Positions 9,435 through 17,575 are shown, counted from the stretch's first letter. The stretch is 51,526 nt of DNA from Iodobacter sp. BJB302 (GCF_002735645.1 NZ_PDZG01000032.1:1-51526), one strand, 5' to 3'. A program made the numbers and translations. Notes: a model not told the origin generated them from the letters alone.

Positions 9435-9457
9435 CTCCTTAAAATAATTTTAAGGAG
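9435..9457. promoter_or_regulatory. Perfect palindrome upstream of the patatin gene
   Basis: CTCCTTAAAAT (9435-9445) and ATTTTAAGGAG (9447-9457) are perfect 11-bp inverted repeats around one base. They lie about 30 bp upstream of the patatin start codon. It could be a repressor operator or an RNA hairpin near the ribosome entry region. Nothing in the window names the binding protein. Confidence 0.55.
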
Positions 9458-9487
9458 CCATTCGTAACATTGTATGGAGTGACTGAG

Positions 9488-10615
9488 ATGGCGGCGGCAA
9501 GCAAAAAATCGACAAAATCCCCCAAAGTGGTTCTTGTGCTTCAAGGTGGAGGTGCCTTAGGCGCTTATCACATTGGTGCTTATGCTGCGATGCAGGAAGC
9601 AGGCTTTGAGCCTGATTGGGTAACAGGTATTTCTATAGGTGCAATCAATGCGGCAGTGATTGCCAGCAACCCGCCGGAAAATCGCCTTGAAAAACTGGAA
9701 ACACTCTGGGAATCGATTTCCCGCCCAGATGGCTGGGGCAGCTTTTTATCAGGGAAAAGCCTTTGGGCTTTTAATCAGTTTAATGTGGCCGAAGCCATGC
9801 TGCTGGGCCAGCCTAATTTCTGGCTGCCACGCCTGCCCAGCCCGCTTTTATTGCCATCGCTGCCAACCGATCAGGCCAGCTTTTGCGACACCACCCCTAT
9901 GCTCAGCACCCTGCGTGATTTAGCCTCTTTTGAAAACTTAAATGCAGGAAAAACAGCAAGGCTAACGCTTGGGGCCACCAAAGTAGATACAGGCGAGCTG
10001 GTGTTTTTTGATTCTGCCACACAAAAAATTGAAGCCGAGCACGTACTTGCCAGCGGCTCGCTTCCGCCTGGCTTTGCAGCCACAAAAATCGGTGATGAGT
10101 ATTACTGGGATGGAGGCTGCGTCAGCAACACACCTTTAAACGCAGTACTGGATGACAAGGGCGAAGATGACTTGTTGGTGTTTATGGTGGATTTGTGGAG
10201 CGCCGAAGGACCACTTCCTACCAGCATGGATGCCGTGGCATGGCGGCAGAAAGAAATCCAGTATGCCAGCCGTAATACCCAAGTAGAGGCCGCCTGCACC
10301 ACGCACAATCTGCGCCGCGCTCTGGCCCAGGCCTCGCCAGACACTAAAGCCGTAGGCAAGGAAAGCGCAATCGATGTGCCACAACGCCATATTGATATTG
10401 TGCACATTACTTACACCCCCAGCGCAGAAGAAGGCTCTTGCAGCGATGCTGAATTTTCCCGCCCATCCATAGCCCGGCGCCGTGCGGCAGGCTATGCCGA
10501 TATGCAGGAAGCGCTGGCTCAGTCACCATGGAAAAAACAAGAAAGAGCCGCCCATATCGCAACCACCCTGCACCGCTTGCAAGCAGGCAAATTAGATACA
10601 CAGGTGTGTTTATAG
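9488..10615 (+). CDS. Patatin-like phospholipase family protein
   Basis: This 375-residue serine lipase-type hydrolase starts at ATG 9488, with GGAG at 9475-9478; the frame opens at a TTG at 9470 without better support. Oxyanion motif QGGGALGAYHIG, nucleophile Ser49 in GISIG, and catalytic Asp208 in WDGGC form the patatin Ser-Asp dyad. The C-terminal ~100 residues look like the DUF3734 extension seen in bacterial patatins of this size. There is no signal peptide or clear membrane segment. Expected activity is acyl hydrolysis of phospholipids. An 11-bp palindrome upstream may control it; a long hairpin separates it from convergent murI. Confidence 0.92.
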   Translation: MAAASKKSTKSPKVVLVLQGGGALGAYHIGAYAAMQEAGFEPDWVTGISIGAINAAVIASNPPENRLEKLETLWESISRPDGWGSFLSGKSLWAFNQFNVAEAMLLGQPNFWLPRLPSPLLLPSLPTDQASFCDTTPMLSTLRDLASFENLNAGKTARLTLGATKVDTGELVFFDSATQKIEAEHVLASGSLPPGFAATKIGDEYYWDGGCVSNTPLNAVLDDKGEDDLLVFMVDLWSAEGPLPTSMDAVAWRQKEIQYASRNTQVEAACTTHNLRRALAQASPDTKAVGKESAIDVPQRHIDIVHITYTPSAEEGSCSDAEFSRPSIARRRAAGYADMQEALAQSPWKKQERAAHIATTLHRLQAGKLDTQVCL

Positions 10616-10654
10616 GGAGATGTCAGTAACCTTGTTGCATCAACACCGTCAAAA

Positions 10655-10732
10655 TCGTCGCCCCCGAGTGGTTTTATCGGGGGTCCAGCAAAGACTCTGG
10701 ATTCCCGATAAAACCACTCGGGAATGACGATC
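10655..10732. repeat. Long palindrome between convergent genes
   Basis: Arms of about 33 bp (10655-10687 and about 10699-10732) share the core CCCGAGTGGTTTTATCGGG, reverse complemented around an 11-nt loop, with a few mismatches. The outer part ATCGTC...GACGAT also pairs. It resembles widespread GTCATTCCCG...CGGGAATCCA-type intergenic palindromes of proteobacteria and probably terminates both patatin and murI transcripts. Confidence 0.75.
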
Positions 10733-10750
10733 CTTTGAATGCGTTTAAAA

Positions 10751-11563
10751 CTAGAGATTCACCCGCTCAATCTTATTCAGGCTGCGCCCTAAGAAGCGCT
10801 CGCCGATGCTCTGGAACTTTACCGGCACATCGGTCACGTAAAAACGATAATCCGGGGCCTGATGAGATGGGTTGGCCATTCCGGAAGATTGCAGCAAATC
10901 GGCCGCCTGATCGGCAATGGATAAGGCTGAATCCACCAGCTTCATCCGCCCGCCCACTACATCAAGCAGCAGCGGTTTAATCAACGGGTAGTGGGTACAG
11001 CCCAAAACCAGCGTATCGATTTTTTCTACAAACACGGGCTTTAAATATTCCTGCGCCGTCAGTTTAGTAACGGCATGATCCAGCCAGCCTTCTTCTACCA
11101 GCGGCACAAACAACGGGCAAGCTTGCGAATACACGCGATAGCCGGGGTTGAGCTGATGAATCGCACGGGCATAGGCATTTGAATTAATGGTGGCTGGCGT
11201 GCCGATCACGCCAATGCCGCCGGTCCAGCTTACATCCACCGCATTTTTGGCTCCCGCCTCAATCACGTCCAGCACCGGCACATTGGCGCTGGCCCGCACC
11301 AGATCAGCAGCCACCGCCGCCATGGTATTACAGGCAATAATCAGCATTTTTACCTGCTGGTTTTGCAGAAACTGGGCAATTTCCTGCGTGAAATGAGCGA
11401 TGGTATCCACCGATTTCACCCCGTAAGGCACACGGGCGGTATCGCCAAAATAAATGATATTTTCAAACGGCAGTCTGTCCATCAAAGCACGCACTACGGT
11501 TAAACCGCCTACGCCAGAATCGAACACACCAATTGGATGAGAAGGAAGAGATGGATTTTGCAT
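10751..11563 (-). CDS. murI: Glutamate racemase
   Basis: It interconverts L- and D-glutamate for peptidoglycan synthesis in the cytoplasm. Its 270 residues are the normal length. The two catalytic cysteines are present: Cys78 in IIACNTMAA and Cys189 in LGCTHYPL (with His191). The N-terminal GVFDSGVGGLTVV is the family signature. The start codon at 11563 fits the conserved N-terminus closely. Monocistronic; convergent with the patatin gene. Confidence 0.96.
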   Translation of the reverse strand: MQNPSLPSHPIGVFDSGVGGLTVVRALMDRLPFENIIYFGDTARVPYGVKSVDTIAHFTQEIAQFLQNQQVKMLIIACNTMAAVAADLVRASANVPVLDVIEAGAKNAVDVSWTGGIGVIGTPATINSNAYARAIHQLNPGYRVYSQACPLFVPLVEEGWLDHAVTKLTAQEYLKPVFVEKIDTLVLGCTHYPLIKPLLLDVVGGRMKLVDSALSIADQAADLLQSSGMANPSHQAPDYRFYVTDVPVKFQSIGERFLGRSLNKIERVNL

Positions 11564-11711
11564 GGGATGGCATTTTACGCCGGAGTACCGATCTGAGCGA
11601 GCCGGATATTGGGTAATGCTGGCTTATATCGCATATTTTTTGCTGATAAACAGGAAAACACACTCTGAAACCACTTCAGCAGCAGCGCTTATCGCGCTTC
11701 ACGGTAGAAAT

Positions 11712-11742
11712 AAAAATGGCCCGTTTCACTGAAACGGGCCAT
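11712..11742 (-). terminator. Terminator of the POT transporter gene
   Basis: A perfect 12-bp stem ATGGCCCGTTTC / GAAACGGGCCAT with a 3-nt loop (11716-11742). On the minus strand it is followed by TTTTTAT. It lies 28 bp past the transporter stop codon. Confidence 0.9.
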
Positions 11743-11769
11743 CACTCAGGTATCAATGACTAACGATAC

Positions 11770-13149
11770 TTAAGCCACTTCCGGGTGCATCATTTTTTGC
11801 AGCTTCTTAGTCGACAAGAGCAAGAGTGCCGCTGCGGCCATCGCCATCCCTACAAACAGCATAAAGAATTCATAGATGCCGCTGATTTGGTAGCCCATAA
11901 AGCTTGGTATGGCCTGGCCTGATTCCGGGTAAAAACCCGCCAGGATACCGGCAAACCAGTTTGCAGCCGCGCTGGCCGTAAACCAAACCGCCATCAACAG
12001 CGATGCAAAGCGTGCAGGAGCCAGCTTATTCACCAAAGACAAACCAATCGGTGAAAGACATAACTCGCCCATGGTGTGCAGCCAGTACATAGTCACCAGC
12101 CACATGATCGATACTTTTACGCCCGGCTCGATATGCTTCACGGCCATCGCAACCACGATATAACCAAAGCCAAGGAATAACAGACCCCATGCCATTTTGG
12201 TTGGCGAGCTGGGCTCTGCGCCTTTTTTAGACAAGAAAGTCCAAAGCGAAGCCAGTACCGGTGCAAAAATCAGCACAAACACAGGGTTTAAGGATTGGAA
12301 CCATGATGTGGGCACAACAAAGCCCAATACTTCACGATCAAGCGATTCAGCCGCAAAGAATGTCAGCGAAACACCTGCCTGCTCAAATGCAGACCAGAAA
12401 AAGATCACGAAGAAGGACAATACGCCAATCACGATAATGCGTTCGATATCCACCTGCGTGAGCGGGGTATCGCGTTTAGCGCGCTCTTCTGCACTGATTT
12501 TACCCGGAGCCCGGCCAATGAGCTGGCCAGCCGGATCAACCAGATATTTATCACGGAAAGTAATAAAGATCGCCAGAGAAATCAGCATACCTAAGCCGGC
12601 CGTTAAGAAGCCCCAGCGAAAATCGGCCGGATTACCTGTGTCGCCCAAAGCGCCGCAAATCAGCGGAGCCATAAACGAGCCTAAGTTAATCCCCATATAA
12701 AAAATGGTGTAGGCCGTGTCTTTGCGACTGTCGTTTGGCTCATAAAGCTGGCCAACCATGGTCGAGATATTGGGTTTAAAAAAGCCATTGCCCGCAATAA
12801 TAAAACCTAAGCCACTGTAAAACAGCGGGATCGCAATTTTAGCTTCTTGAAACCAAGTACCCGCAAAGAACAAGAGAAACTGCCCCAGTGCCATCAGCAA
12901 ACCGCCCACCACAATAGAGCGGCGATTACCCCAGAACCGATCGGCTACATAACCACCAACCAGGGGGGCCAGATAAACCAAGCCCGTATATTGGCCATAC
13001 AGTGCCGAGGTAAAGTGCTTGTCAAACGACAAAGCTGAAATCATAAACAGTGCGAGTAAGGCACGGTTACCGTAGTAAGAAAAGCGCTCCCACATTTCAG
13101 TGGCGAATAAAAGGTAGAGGCCTTTAGGGTGGCTAGACTGTTTTGCCAT
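11770..13149 (-). CDS. POT/PTR-family proton-dependent oligopeptide transporter
   Basis: This 459-residue inner-membrane protein has 12 or more hydrophobic helices. The N-terminal signature LLFATEMWERFSYYGNRALL contains the ExxERFxYY proton/peptide motif of POT transporters. FYMGINLGSFMAPLICG is the second PTR signature (FYxxINxGS). It imports di- and tripeptides with protons. The closest named relatives would be DtpA/DtpD-type permeases, but which one cannot be decided. A terminator follows; the promoter lies in the gene-poor 13150-13861 region. Confidence 0.93.
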   Translation of the reverse strand: MAKQSSHPKGLYLLFATEMWERFSYYGNRALLALFMISALSFDKHFTSALYGQYTGLVYLAPLVGGYVADRFWGNRRSIVVGGLLMALGQFLLFFAGTWFQEAKIAIPLFYSGLGFIIAGNGFFKPNISTMVGQLYEPNDSRKDTAYTIFYMGINLGSFMAPLICGALGDTGNPADFRWGFLTAGLGMLISLAIFITFRDKYLVDPAGQLIGRAPGKISAEERAKRDTPLTQVDIERIIVIGVLSFFVIFFWSAFEQAGVSLTFFAAESLDREVLGFVVPTSWFQSLNPVFVLIFAPVLASLWTFLSKKGAEPSSPTKMAWGLLFLGFGYIVVAMAVKHIEPGVKVSIMWLVTMYWLHTMGELCLSPIGLSLVNKLAPARFASLLMAVWFTASAAANWFAGILAGFYPESGQAIPSFMGYQISGIYEFFMLFVGMAMAAAALLLLSTKKLQKMMHPEVA

Positions 13150-13556
13150 CTGGGCATCCTTAGTGAGTGTGAGTGTTATATTGCTACTATTAATACCTTA
13201 CAAACAGGCGGATGCGTTACTAAAAATAACCACTTTTTAGCTGGTAATTTTCACATCAAAGGAACTTCATTCCTAAAAACAACACTAAGGCGACGTAAAT
13301 TTTATAGATTCAGGATGTGCAAAATCCCCGCAATGCCGCGTAAATACTCACTTTTAGTGCTGCAATTTTTCATGTAAGGAAATACGCCCAGGGGAATATA
13401 CCAGGAGCCAGGTAAGAGCTTGGCTTTTAATGACAGGAGATTGCTTGATCTAGCGCAGATATTGGCTTTTTATGCTTATGATAGGATCATAAACATAAAT
13501 ATATTTGATAAATTAAATGATGAACGGCAAATAGTTGCTAAACCCATAAGAAAAAC

Positions 13557-13589
13557 TTAAGTAAGAATACATACAATATTCTTACTTAA
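13557..13589 (-). terminator. Strong AT-rich hairpin, minus-strand terminator candidate
   Basis: Perfect 13-bp arms (13557-13569 and 13577-13589; TTAAGTAAGAATA and its reverse complement) with loop CATACAA. On the minus strand GTTTTTCTTA follows, so leftward transcripts, such as from the copper chaperone gene, could end here. Confidence 0.55.
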
Positions 13590-13736
13590 ACAGAAAACAA
13601 TTAAGCGGGCAGAAAGCAAGTTTACAAAGCGGCCATGGCCAGCCCGGCAAGCCATTATGGCCCAGCCAACCAAGCTCTGGCGAAGAGGCTTTTGGCTTAA
13701 AGCAAAATACCGCAGCCACAATCCATCCTTAAAATA

Positions 13737-13791
13737 CACAGCGCCCCACAGAGAAACCCTGGTCTGATGGTTTTCTCCGCGAAGCGCTGTG
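13737..13791. repeat. Imperfect long inverted repeat, possible structured RNA or repeat
   Basis: CACAGCGC (13737-13744) and GCGCTGTG (13784-13791) close a hairpin. Its inner part pairs CAGAGAAACCC with GGTTTTCTC-type sequence around a 9-nt loop. It lies between two other hairpins downstream of the PCuAC gene. Family unknown. Confidence 0.45.
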
Positions 13792-13801
13792 AGCCTGCAA
13801 A

Positions 13802-13824
13802 AGCCAGCTACTTTAAAGCTGGCT
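13802..13824. terminator. Short hairpin after the copper chaperone gene
   Basis: AGCCAGCT (13802-13809) and AGCTGGCT (13817-13824) pair perfectly around 7 nt. It is 38 bp beyond the minus-strand stop at 13862 and is followed on that strand by only TTTTG, so it is a weak terminator at best. Confidence 0.45.
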
Positions 13825-13861
13825 GGCACTCAGGCACCGCCAAAAATCTTGCCGGTCAAAA

Positions 13862-14335
13862 TTAATGAAAGTGCCCTTCTGCGGCTTTAACACCCATATC
13901 ACGCTCCTGCACCATCACCGATACTTCTACTGATCCTGATTTTTTGAACTGCAATTTAAGCGGAAATTTGTCCCCTGCTTTTAGTGGCTGCTTCACGCCA
14001 AAAATCATCAGGTGATAGCCCATGCCCGGCTTCATCTTAATGGTTTCACCGCCCTTCACCTCCAGCTCTGGCACCTGGCGCATTTTCATCACATCACCTT
14101 CCATACTCATGGTGTGGATCTCTACCCGCTCAGCCCGATCGCTGCTTGCCGCAATCAGCTGATCATCCGCAGAACCTTTGTTTTCCAGCCCGATATACAC
14201 CGAGCCAATGTCTTTACCCGGCAAGGTAGGCACCGAATACGGATGCACCACCCGAATCTCCCCGGCCTTGTATTCATGGGCAAAAGCAGTAGCAGACACG
14301 CAGACAGCGGCCAGTAGTAAAGCGATTTTTTTCAT
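13862..14335 (-). CDS. Periplasmic copper chaperone PCu(A)C (DUF461)
   Basis: This 157-residue exported protein starts with signal peptide MKKIALLLAAVCVSATAFA. The mature domain has the PCuAC metal motif: His and Met in EIHTMSMEGDVMKMR, then MKPGMGYHLMIFG, giving the H(M)-x10-M-x21-H-x-M spacing. Such proteins bind Cu(I) in the periplasm and deliver it to the CuA site of cytochrome oxidase. His-rich ends (HEYKAG after cleavage and a C-terminal GHFH) may add binding. It stands alone here, without the usual SCO1 partner. It is the last host gene before the prophage. Confidence 0.92.
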   Translation of the reverse strand: MKKIALLLAAVCVSATAFAHEYKAGEIRVVHPYSVPTLPGKDIGSVYIGLENKGSADDQLIAASSDRAERVEIHTMSMEGDVMKMRQVPELEVKGGETIKMKPGMGYHLMIFGVKQPLKAGDKFPLKLQFKKSGSVEVSVMVQERDMGVKAAEGHFH

Positions 14336-14403
14336 TTTTATTTCCCTTAAAAGAGGCAGAACATGGATCTGCCAAAGTAATAAACGAGCGTTACATCATG
14401 CTT

Positions 14404-14424
14404 AGGGCGGGTGAAACCCGCCGT
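14404..14424. repeat. GGCGGGT-GAA-ACCCGCC hairpin
   Basis: A 7-bp perfect palindrome around GAA, preceded by TAG and followed by GTTTT. The same GGGTGAAACCCGCC sequence recurs at 39061-39074 inside the prophage. It lies just upstream of the copper chaperone gene. Confidence 0.6.
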
Positions 14425-14594
14425 TTTCCTGGCATTTCATGCAAAAGATTGATAGGTTGCACCCCATACGCGCTCAGCGATTTGGTTCTTAGTAGTAAAC
14501 AACGAAAAAACACAATAACCACGCTCTCGGCACGGGGCTTAAATCTCCCCTTGAAACACGCCGGATGAGGGGGTGTGAGATAAATCCACAGGGG

Positions 14595-14650
14595 TGTGCA
14601 CGATAAGTGGGACTAACTGGAATGATACGGGAAGGTATGGGACTGTTGAA
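14595..14650. other. Candidate left end of the transposable prophage
   Basis: A TGTGCACG sequence at 14595 fits the 5'-TG start of Mu-type ends. Inside it, TGGGACT is repeated at 14608-14614 and 14638-14644, 30 bp apart, as transposase-binding repeats often are. It is the last gene-free sequence between the host copper chaperone and the terminal early gene. The exact end cannot be proved because the right end and target duplication are outside the window. Confidence 0.35.
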
Positions 14651-14680
14651 GTGAAATACTCTTGCTGCAGGTGAAACGCA

Positions 14681-14706
14681 AAACGAGCCACAATTTTGGC
14701 TCGTTT
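14681..14706. terminator. Terminator at the end of the early operon
   Basis: AAACGAGCCA (14681-14690) and TGGCTCGTTT (14697-14706) form a perfect 10-bp stem, with T-rich sequence on both sides. It lies 5 bp past the mor stop codon, in the right place to end leftward early transcription. Confidence 0.8.
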
Positions 14707-14710
14707 TTGT

Positions 14711-15067
14711 TTACACAAACAGATCCTGCTGTCTGCGGGCGATCTCTTCCAGCCGTACTGTTTTGACTATCTTATAGATCCACTGCAGCGACACACCAAA
14801 TTTGCGGGCCAGATCGCTGTGATTGGTGCCGTCAAACTCATCATAAATCAGCTGATCCCGTTTGGATAATCTCACCGACAAGCCCATCGGAAAATAAATA
14901 TTCTGCCCGCCCCAATGTGCGGCCATCCGGTCGGCAATTTCGCTGGCCAATTGCGCGGCTTTTTCCTGGTCGATATTCGCAAGCTCAACCAATGCCGCTG
15001 CGATATTGTCTGTCAGATCCACCAGCAACTCTGGCCCCTTGCTGCGAAAATTTTTATCCATGCTCAT
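14711..15067 (-). CDS. mor: Mor/C-family transcriptional activator
   Basis: This 118-residue protein has the Mor domain: a helical N-terminus, then GGQNIYFPMG, RDQLIYDEFDGTNHSDLA and the HTH FGVSLQWIYKIVKTVR. In Mu, Mor activates middle transcription and its relative C activates late promoters; here it would have to act in trans on rightward genes more than 20 kb away. The start at 15067 overlaps the upstream stop as ATGA, implying translational coupling. Upstream in-frame Mets (to 15112) are inside gemA. It is the final gene of the early operon. Confidence 0.9.
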   Translation of the reverse strand: MSMDKNFRSKGPELLVDLTDNIAAALVELANIDQEKAAQLASEIADRMAAHWGGQNIYFPMGLSVRLSKRDQLIYDEFDGTNHSDLARKFGVSLQWIYKIVKTVRLEEIARRQQDLFV

Positions 15068-15645
15068 GATTTTTTCTTTGAATGATTCAAATGATCCGTC
15101 ATGAATTCCCACACCGCGTGCATCGGATCAAACGCGCCACGGCTGGTGAGGCTGAGCAATCTCGCCATCTCAATCTTCACCTCTTCAGTGCAGCCAACAG
15201 CGTCAATCTCTTGCTGCAGCTTGGTGACGGCGGCGGGTAGAAACCGCATTGCCCATTTTTTGAGTGATTCAATCAGCGTTTCTGCCTGCCTGTGATTAAT
15301 CCACTGCAGCGCCTCTACACCTGTAATTCGTTTCACATAAGCACCCAGCGCCGCCTCTGATGGATTTTTAACGCCACCCAAGTCATGCAAAAACAACCAC
15401 AGCGCCCGGATTTTTTTGCTCGTTTCTTCCTGATCCAATGGTCGGCTTGAACCCGCCTTTGCAGATGTCACTTTAAAACCCCGCCGTTTTAAATGGGCCA
15501 GCACTGCCAGTGCTTTCGGTACGCTTAAATTCTTGGCCGACTCAACACCCGCAATCTCTTTCAACATGGCGCGATAGGTGTCGTCATCCATTGCAAGTTG
15601 TTTTTTTGCAATGTGGATTTGAGCTAAATGAGCATTACTCGCCAT
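15064..15645 (-). CDS. gemA: GemA / Mu gp16-like regulatory protein (DUF1018)
   Basis: A 193-residue protein with the DUF1018 pattern: N-terminal HIAKKQLAMDDDTYRAMLKE, then IRALWLFLHDLGGVKNPSE and an ALQWINHRQAETLIESLKKW segment. Mu GemA modulates host gene expression and DNA topology during lytic growth; details here are inferred from family. I chose the ATG at 15645 (GGA upstream) over 15669. It overlaps mor by 4 bp. Confidence 0.87.
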   Translation of the reverse strand: MASNAHLAQIHIAKKQLAMDDDTYRAMLKEIAGVESAKNLSVPKALAVLAHLKRRGFKVTSAKAGSSRPLDQEETSKKIRALWLFLHDLGGVKNPSEAALGAYVKRITGVEALQWINHRQAETLIESLKKWAMRFLPAAVTKLQQEIDAVGCTEEVKIEMARLLSLTSRGAFDPMHAVWEFMTDHLNHSKKKS

Positions 15646-15712
15646 GATCAGATTCCAGATTAAATTCACTTCGCACAGCGCCCTTATAGATAAAGGCGCT
15701 GTACGCAGAAAA

Positions 15713-15997
15713 TTAACGATTCACTGCCGTTTTCAAATCCTTGCTCACGCTAAATTTAGCGGCGCGGCTGGCGGCAATCGTGATGGTTTCACCCGTGCGA
15801 GGATTGCGGCCCTCGCGCTCTGCACGCTCCGCAACCGACAACTTGCCCAACCCCGGCAACGTCACATCATCACCATTAGCCAGCGCCTCTTGCGTGACCT
15901 CACCCAATGCACTGAGAAACGCCTCGACATCGGCTTTGCTCATCTGACGGTCTTGAAGCTTGATTGCTAATTTGTTGATCAAGTCTGCTTTAAACAT
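15713..15997 (-). CDS. HU-family DNA-binding protein
   Basis: A 94-residue histone-like protein. The GLGKLSVAERAEREGRNPRTG segment (given in part) contains the G.F...R..R.GRNP.TG signature of HU/IHF, followed by AAKFSVSKDLK. A strong AAAGGAG precedes the ATG. Mu transposition needs host HU and IHF to bend its ends and enhancer, so a phage-encoded HU may serve transpososome assembly; that is inference. Confidence 0.93.
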   Translation of the reverse strand: MFKADLINKLAIKLQDRQMSKADVEAFLSALGEVTQEALANGDDVTLPGLGKLSVAERAEREGRNPRTGETITIAASRAAKFSVSKDLKTAVNR

Positions 15998-16035
15998 GCT
16001 TTGCTCCTTTAGAGCGTTAAAAAAAAGTTTTACTA

Positions 16036-16647
16036 CTACACCCCGGCAACATCTAAAGAAATCGCCTCATATTTGCCTTCTTTACCCACCCGCTCATACA
16101 CCCTGATATAGGGCACCGTACCTTGCACGCGCAGGCTCTCGCCCAGGGCTAACATCGCCAGCTCCCACTTGCCCGTGGCATCCACCATTTGCAAACGGCG
16201 CAGGCCCAGCACACGGCCTGCGCTGATTTTGCCTTCCTTATCCACCTGAAAAGCGTCATTCACCAGCACGCGGATATTCGGGTTTGCCCCTTCTGACCAG
16301 CTATTCACGCACTCATCAATCAGCGCCTTCGCCGCCTGCAGCCCCTCATCGAATGTCAGCACGTCATGCATAGCGCGCACAACTTTGTACTGGCCGTTAA
16401 ACGTGGTCAGCGTCACATTGCCTTTTTTACCGCCGATGGGCGCGTTGTAGCGCTCAAAACTCAGATCGCAAAACGCCTCCACATCGCCCATCAAATCCAA
16501 CTTAAATTTACGCAATAATTCGCGCATTTTCTTAGCTTTATCTACGATCTCCTTAACCAGTTTGTCGCGTTCGAGATCAATTTCTTTAATGCTGGCCACG
16601 GGGACCTGGCGTCCCTTAGCGTCTTCCATAAAATCTTCAGGTTTCAT
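16036..16647 (-). CDS. DUF3164 family phage protein
   Basis: A 203-residue protein of the DUF3164 type, found in the early regions of Mu-like phages. It shows a charged helical N-terminus (IDLERDKLVKEIVDKAKKMR), then VTLTTFNGQYKV and VLVNDAFQVDKEGKIS. The ATG at 16647 has GGAG seven bases upstream; an upstream TTG-initiated extension (to 16761) reads as low-complexity Pro-rich sequence and is rejected. Function is not known. Confidence 0.82.
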   Translation of the reverse strand: MKPEDFMEDAKGRQVPVASIKEIDLERDKLVKEIVDKAKKMRELLRKFKLDLMGDVEAFCDLSFERYNAPIGGKKGNVTLTTFNGQYKVVRAMHDVLTFDEGLQAAKALIDECVNSWSEGANPNIRVLVNDAFQVDKEGKISAGRVLGLRRLQMVDATGKWELAMLALGESLRVQGTVPYIRVYERVGKEGKYEAISLDVAGV

Positions 16648-16754
16648 GACTTCACTCCAGCTTTTAGACGCATCTTCAGTTTTTCCAGCTCGCTGCGGGA
16701 CTTCTGCATGCGCTCCGGGGTAAAAAAATCCTGGCCACTGTCCGGGCGGGGGAT

Positions 16755-16976
16755 CTACCAACTTTTAGGCTGATAGCTTTTGCCCTTTTCCCTTGTTGGA
16801 GGTAATGGCGGCGGGCGCTCATCAATACCTGCCACGCCCGCCGCGATCGTTACCAGCTCGGCCTGGTAATCATCCCAAACACGGCGGCGAGCCAATAAGC
16901 GATCCATCCCGCCCAGCACCAACTTATCTACCTTGCCTGCCAGCTCAGCACGGGTGGCCTCGTCCAGATCGTGCAT
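16755..16976 (-). CDS. Small early-region phage protein, unknown function
   Basis: A 73-residue basic protein from the ATG at 16976, which overlaps the upstream stop as TGATG. An alternative ATG at 16994 adds six residues. It has a helical segment with GGMDRLLARRRVWDDYQAEL and a Pro-rich tail ending QPKSW. I recognise no family. Its position in the early operon downstream of MuB suggests an accessory early function. Confidence 0.6.
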   Translation of the reverse strand: MHDLDEATRAELAGKVDKLVLGGMDRLLARRRVWDDYQAELVTIAAGVAGIDERPPPLPPTREKGKSYQPKSW

Positions 16977-17254
16977 CACGCCGCTTCGCGCCATAAAATA
17001 TGCACGCCATACAACTGGGTGCTGTGCACACACACCCGCACGCCCTCAACATCGCGCACCTGCATCTTGCCCAGCATCACATTGCGCAATGCCCGGCGAA
17101 AAACCGCGTCAATCTCCAGCGTGATTGCATCGTCTGCTGGCACTACTTGCGAGCTGGGTATCACCCGCAGTACTGGCACTCCAAACCCACGCAAACGGCG
17201 CAGTGCCTCGTTTTCGCGGTTCAGCACATCGGGCTTCAATACAGTAGCGCTCAT
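16976..17254 (-). CDS. Hypothetical early-region phage protein
   Basis: A 92-residue protein. The start at 17254 overlaps the previous stop as ATGA and has GGAGGTG upstream, one of the best ribosome sites in the operon. Sequence includes RLRGFGVPVLRVIPS and RVCVHSTQLYGVHILW, with mixed alpha/beta character and no membrane segment. No family was recognised. Confidence 0.65.
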   Translation of the reverse strand: MSATVLKPDVLNRENEALRRLRGFGVPVLRVIPSSQVVPADDAITLEIDAVFRRALRNVMLGKMQVRDVEGVRVCVHSTQLYGVHILWREAA

Positions 17255-17574
17255 GATTTCACCTCCAGCCATTGGATCAGGCAGCCATTCATTTCAAACT
17301 GCCACACCTCAAACGTCCCCGTGTGATTGCAAACGCAGCGCACCCGCTCGGCACCAAAATCCGCTTTAAATTTGGAGCAGTAACCGTGGGCGTATTCAAT
17401 AAGCACAAACGGTTTGTCAGTCAGCTCATCCTTGCTGCCCTGCAAAGCCACAGACAAACCCTTGCGAATCAGCCAATCGATAGCGCGTAACGACATAGTT
17501 ACGTTTTCAGCGACCTTCATCGCCTTGGCCAGCCCTGGGCGCTGCAGATCCACTGCATGCATTGCGATTCCCAT
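17251..17574 (-). CDS. Hypothetical early-region phage protein
   Basis: A 107-residue protein directly after the MuB-like gene (stop at 17576). It carries four cysteines, including ERVRCVCNHTGTFEVWQFE, a segment that could bind metal or form a small beta-sheet. There is no recognised family. It is coupled to its neighbours by near-zero spacing upstream and a 4-bp overlap downstream. Confidence 0.65.
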   Translation of the reverse strand: MGIAMHAVDLQRPGLAKAMKVAENVTMSLRAIDWLIRKGLSVALQGSKDELTDKPFVLIEYAHGYCSKFKADFGAERVRCVCNHTGTFEVWQFEMNGCLIQWLEVKS

Positions 17575-17575
17575 C

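Larger units (their letters stand above)
13150..13861. other. 712-bp gene-free stretch with several hairpins
   Basis: No convincing gene was found. A 90-codon minus frame (13557-13829) lacks a recognisable domain and overlaps three hairpins. The stretch holds TTATGAT/ATCATAA at 13476-13492, a 13-bp perfect inverted repeat at 13557-13589, a ~23-bp imperfect one at 13737-13791 and an 8-bp one at 13802-13824. The part next to 13150 should carry the transporter promoter. Confidence 0.6.

Noticed and set aside
12197-12700. 167-codon plus frame inside the peptide transporter gene
   Set aside because: It is the shadow of a membrane protein gene, with a composition typical of an antisense frame.
13557-13829. 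90-codon minus frame in the gene-free region
   Set aside because: No domain or ribosome site; both ends coincide with hairpins, so the conserved-looking sequence is better explained as a structured or repeated element.
16644-16709. 21-codon minus frame ending in ATGA overlap with the DUF3164 gene
   Set aside because: The overlap is attractive, but the ribosome site is only 3 bases from the ATG and the peptide is too short to judge. An open frame without a start codon extends upstream, so a real small gene is possible but unsupported.
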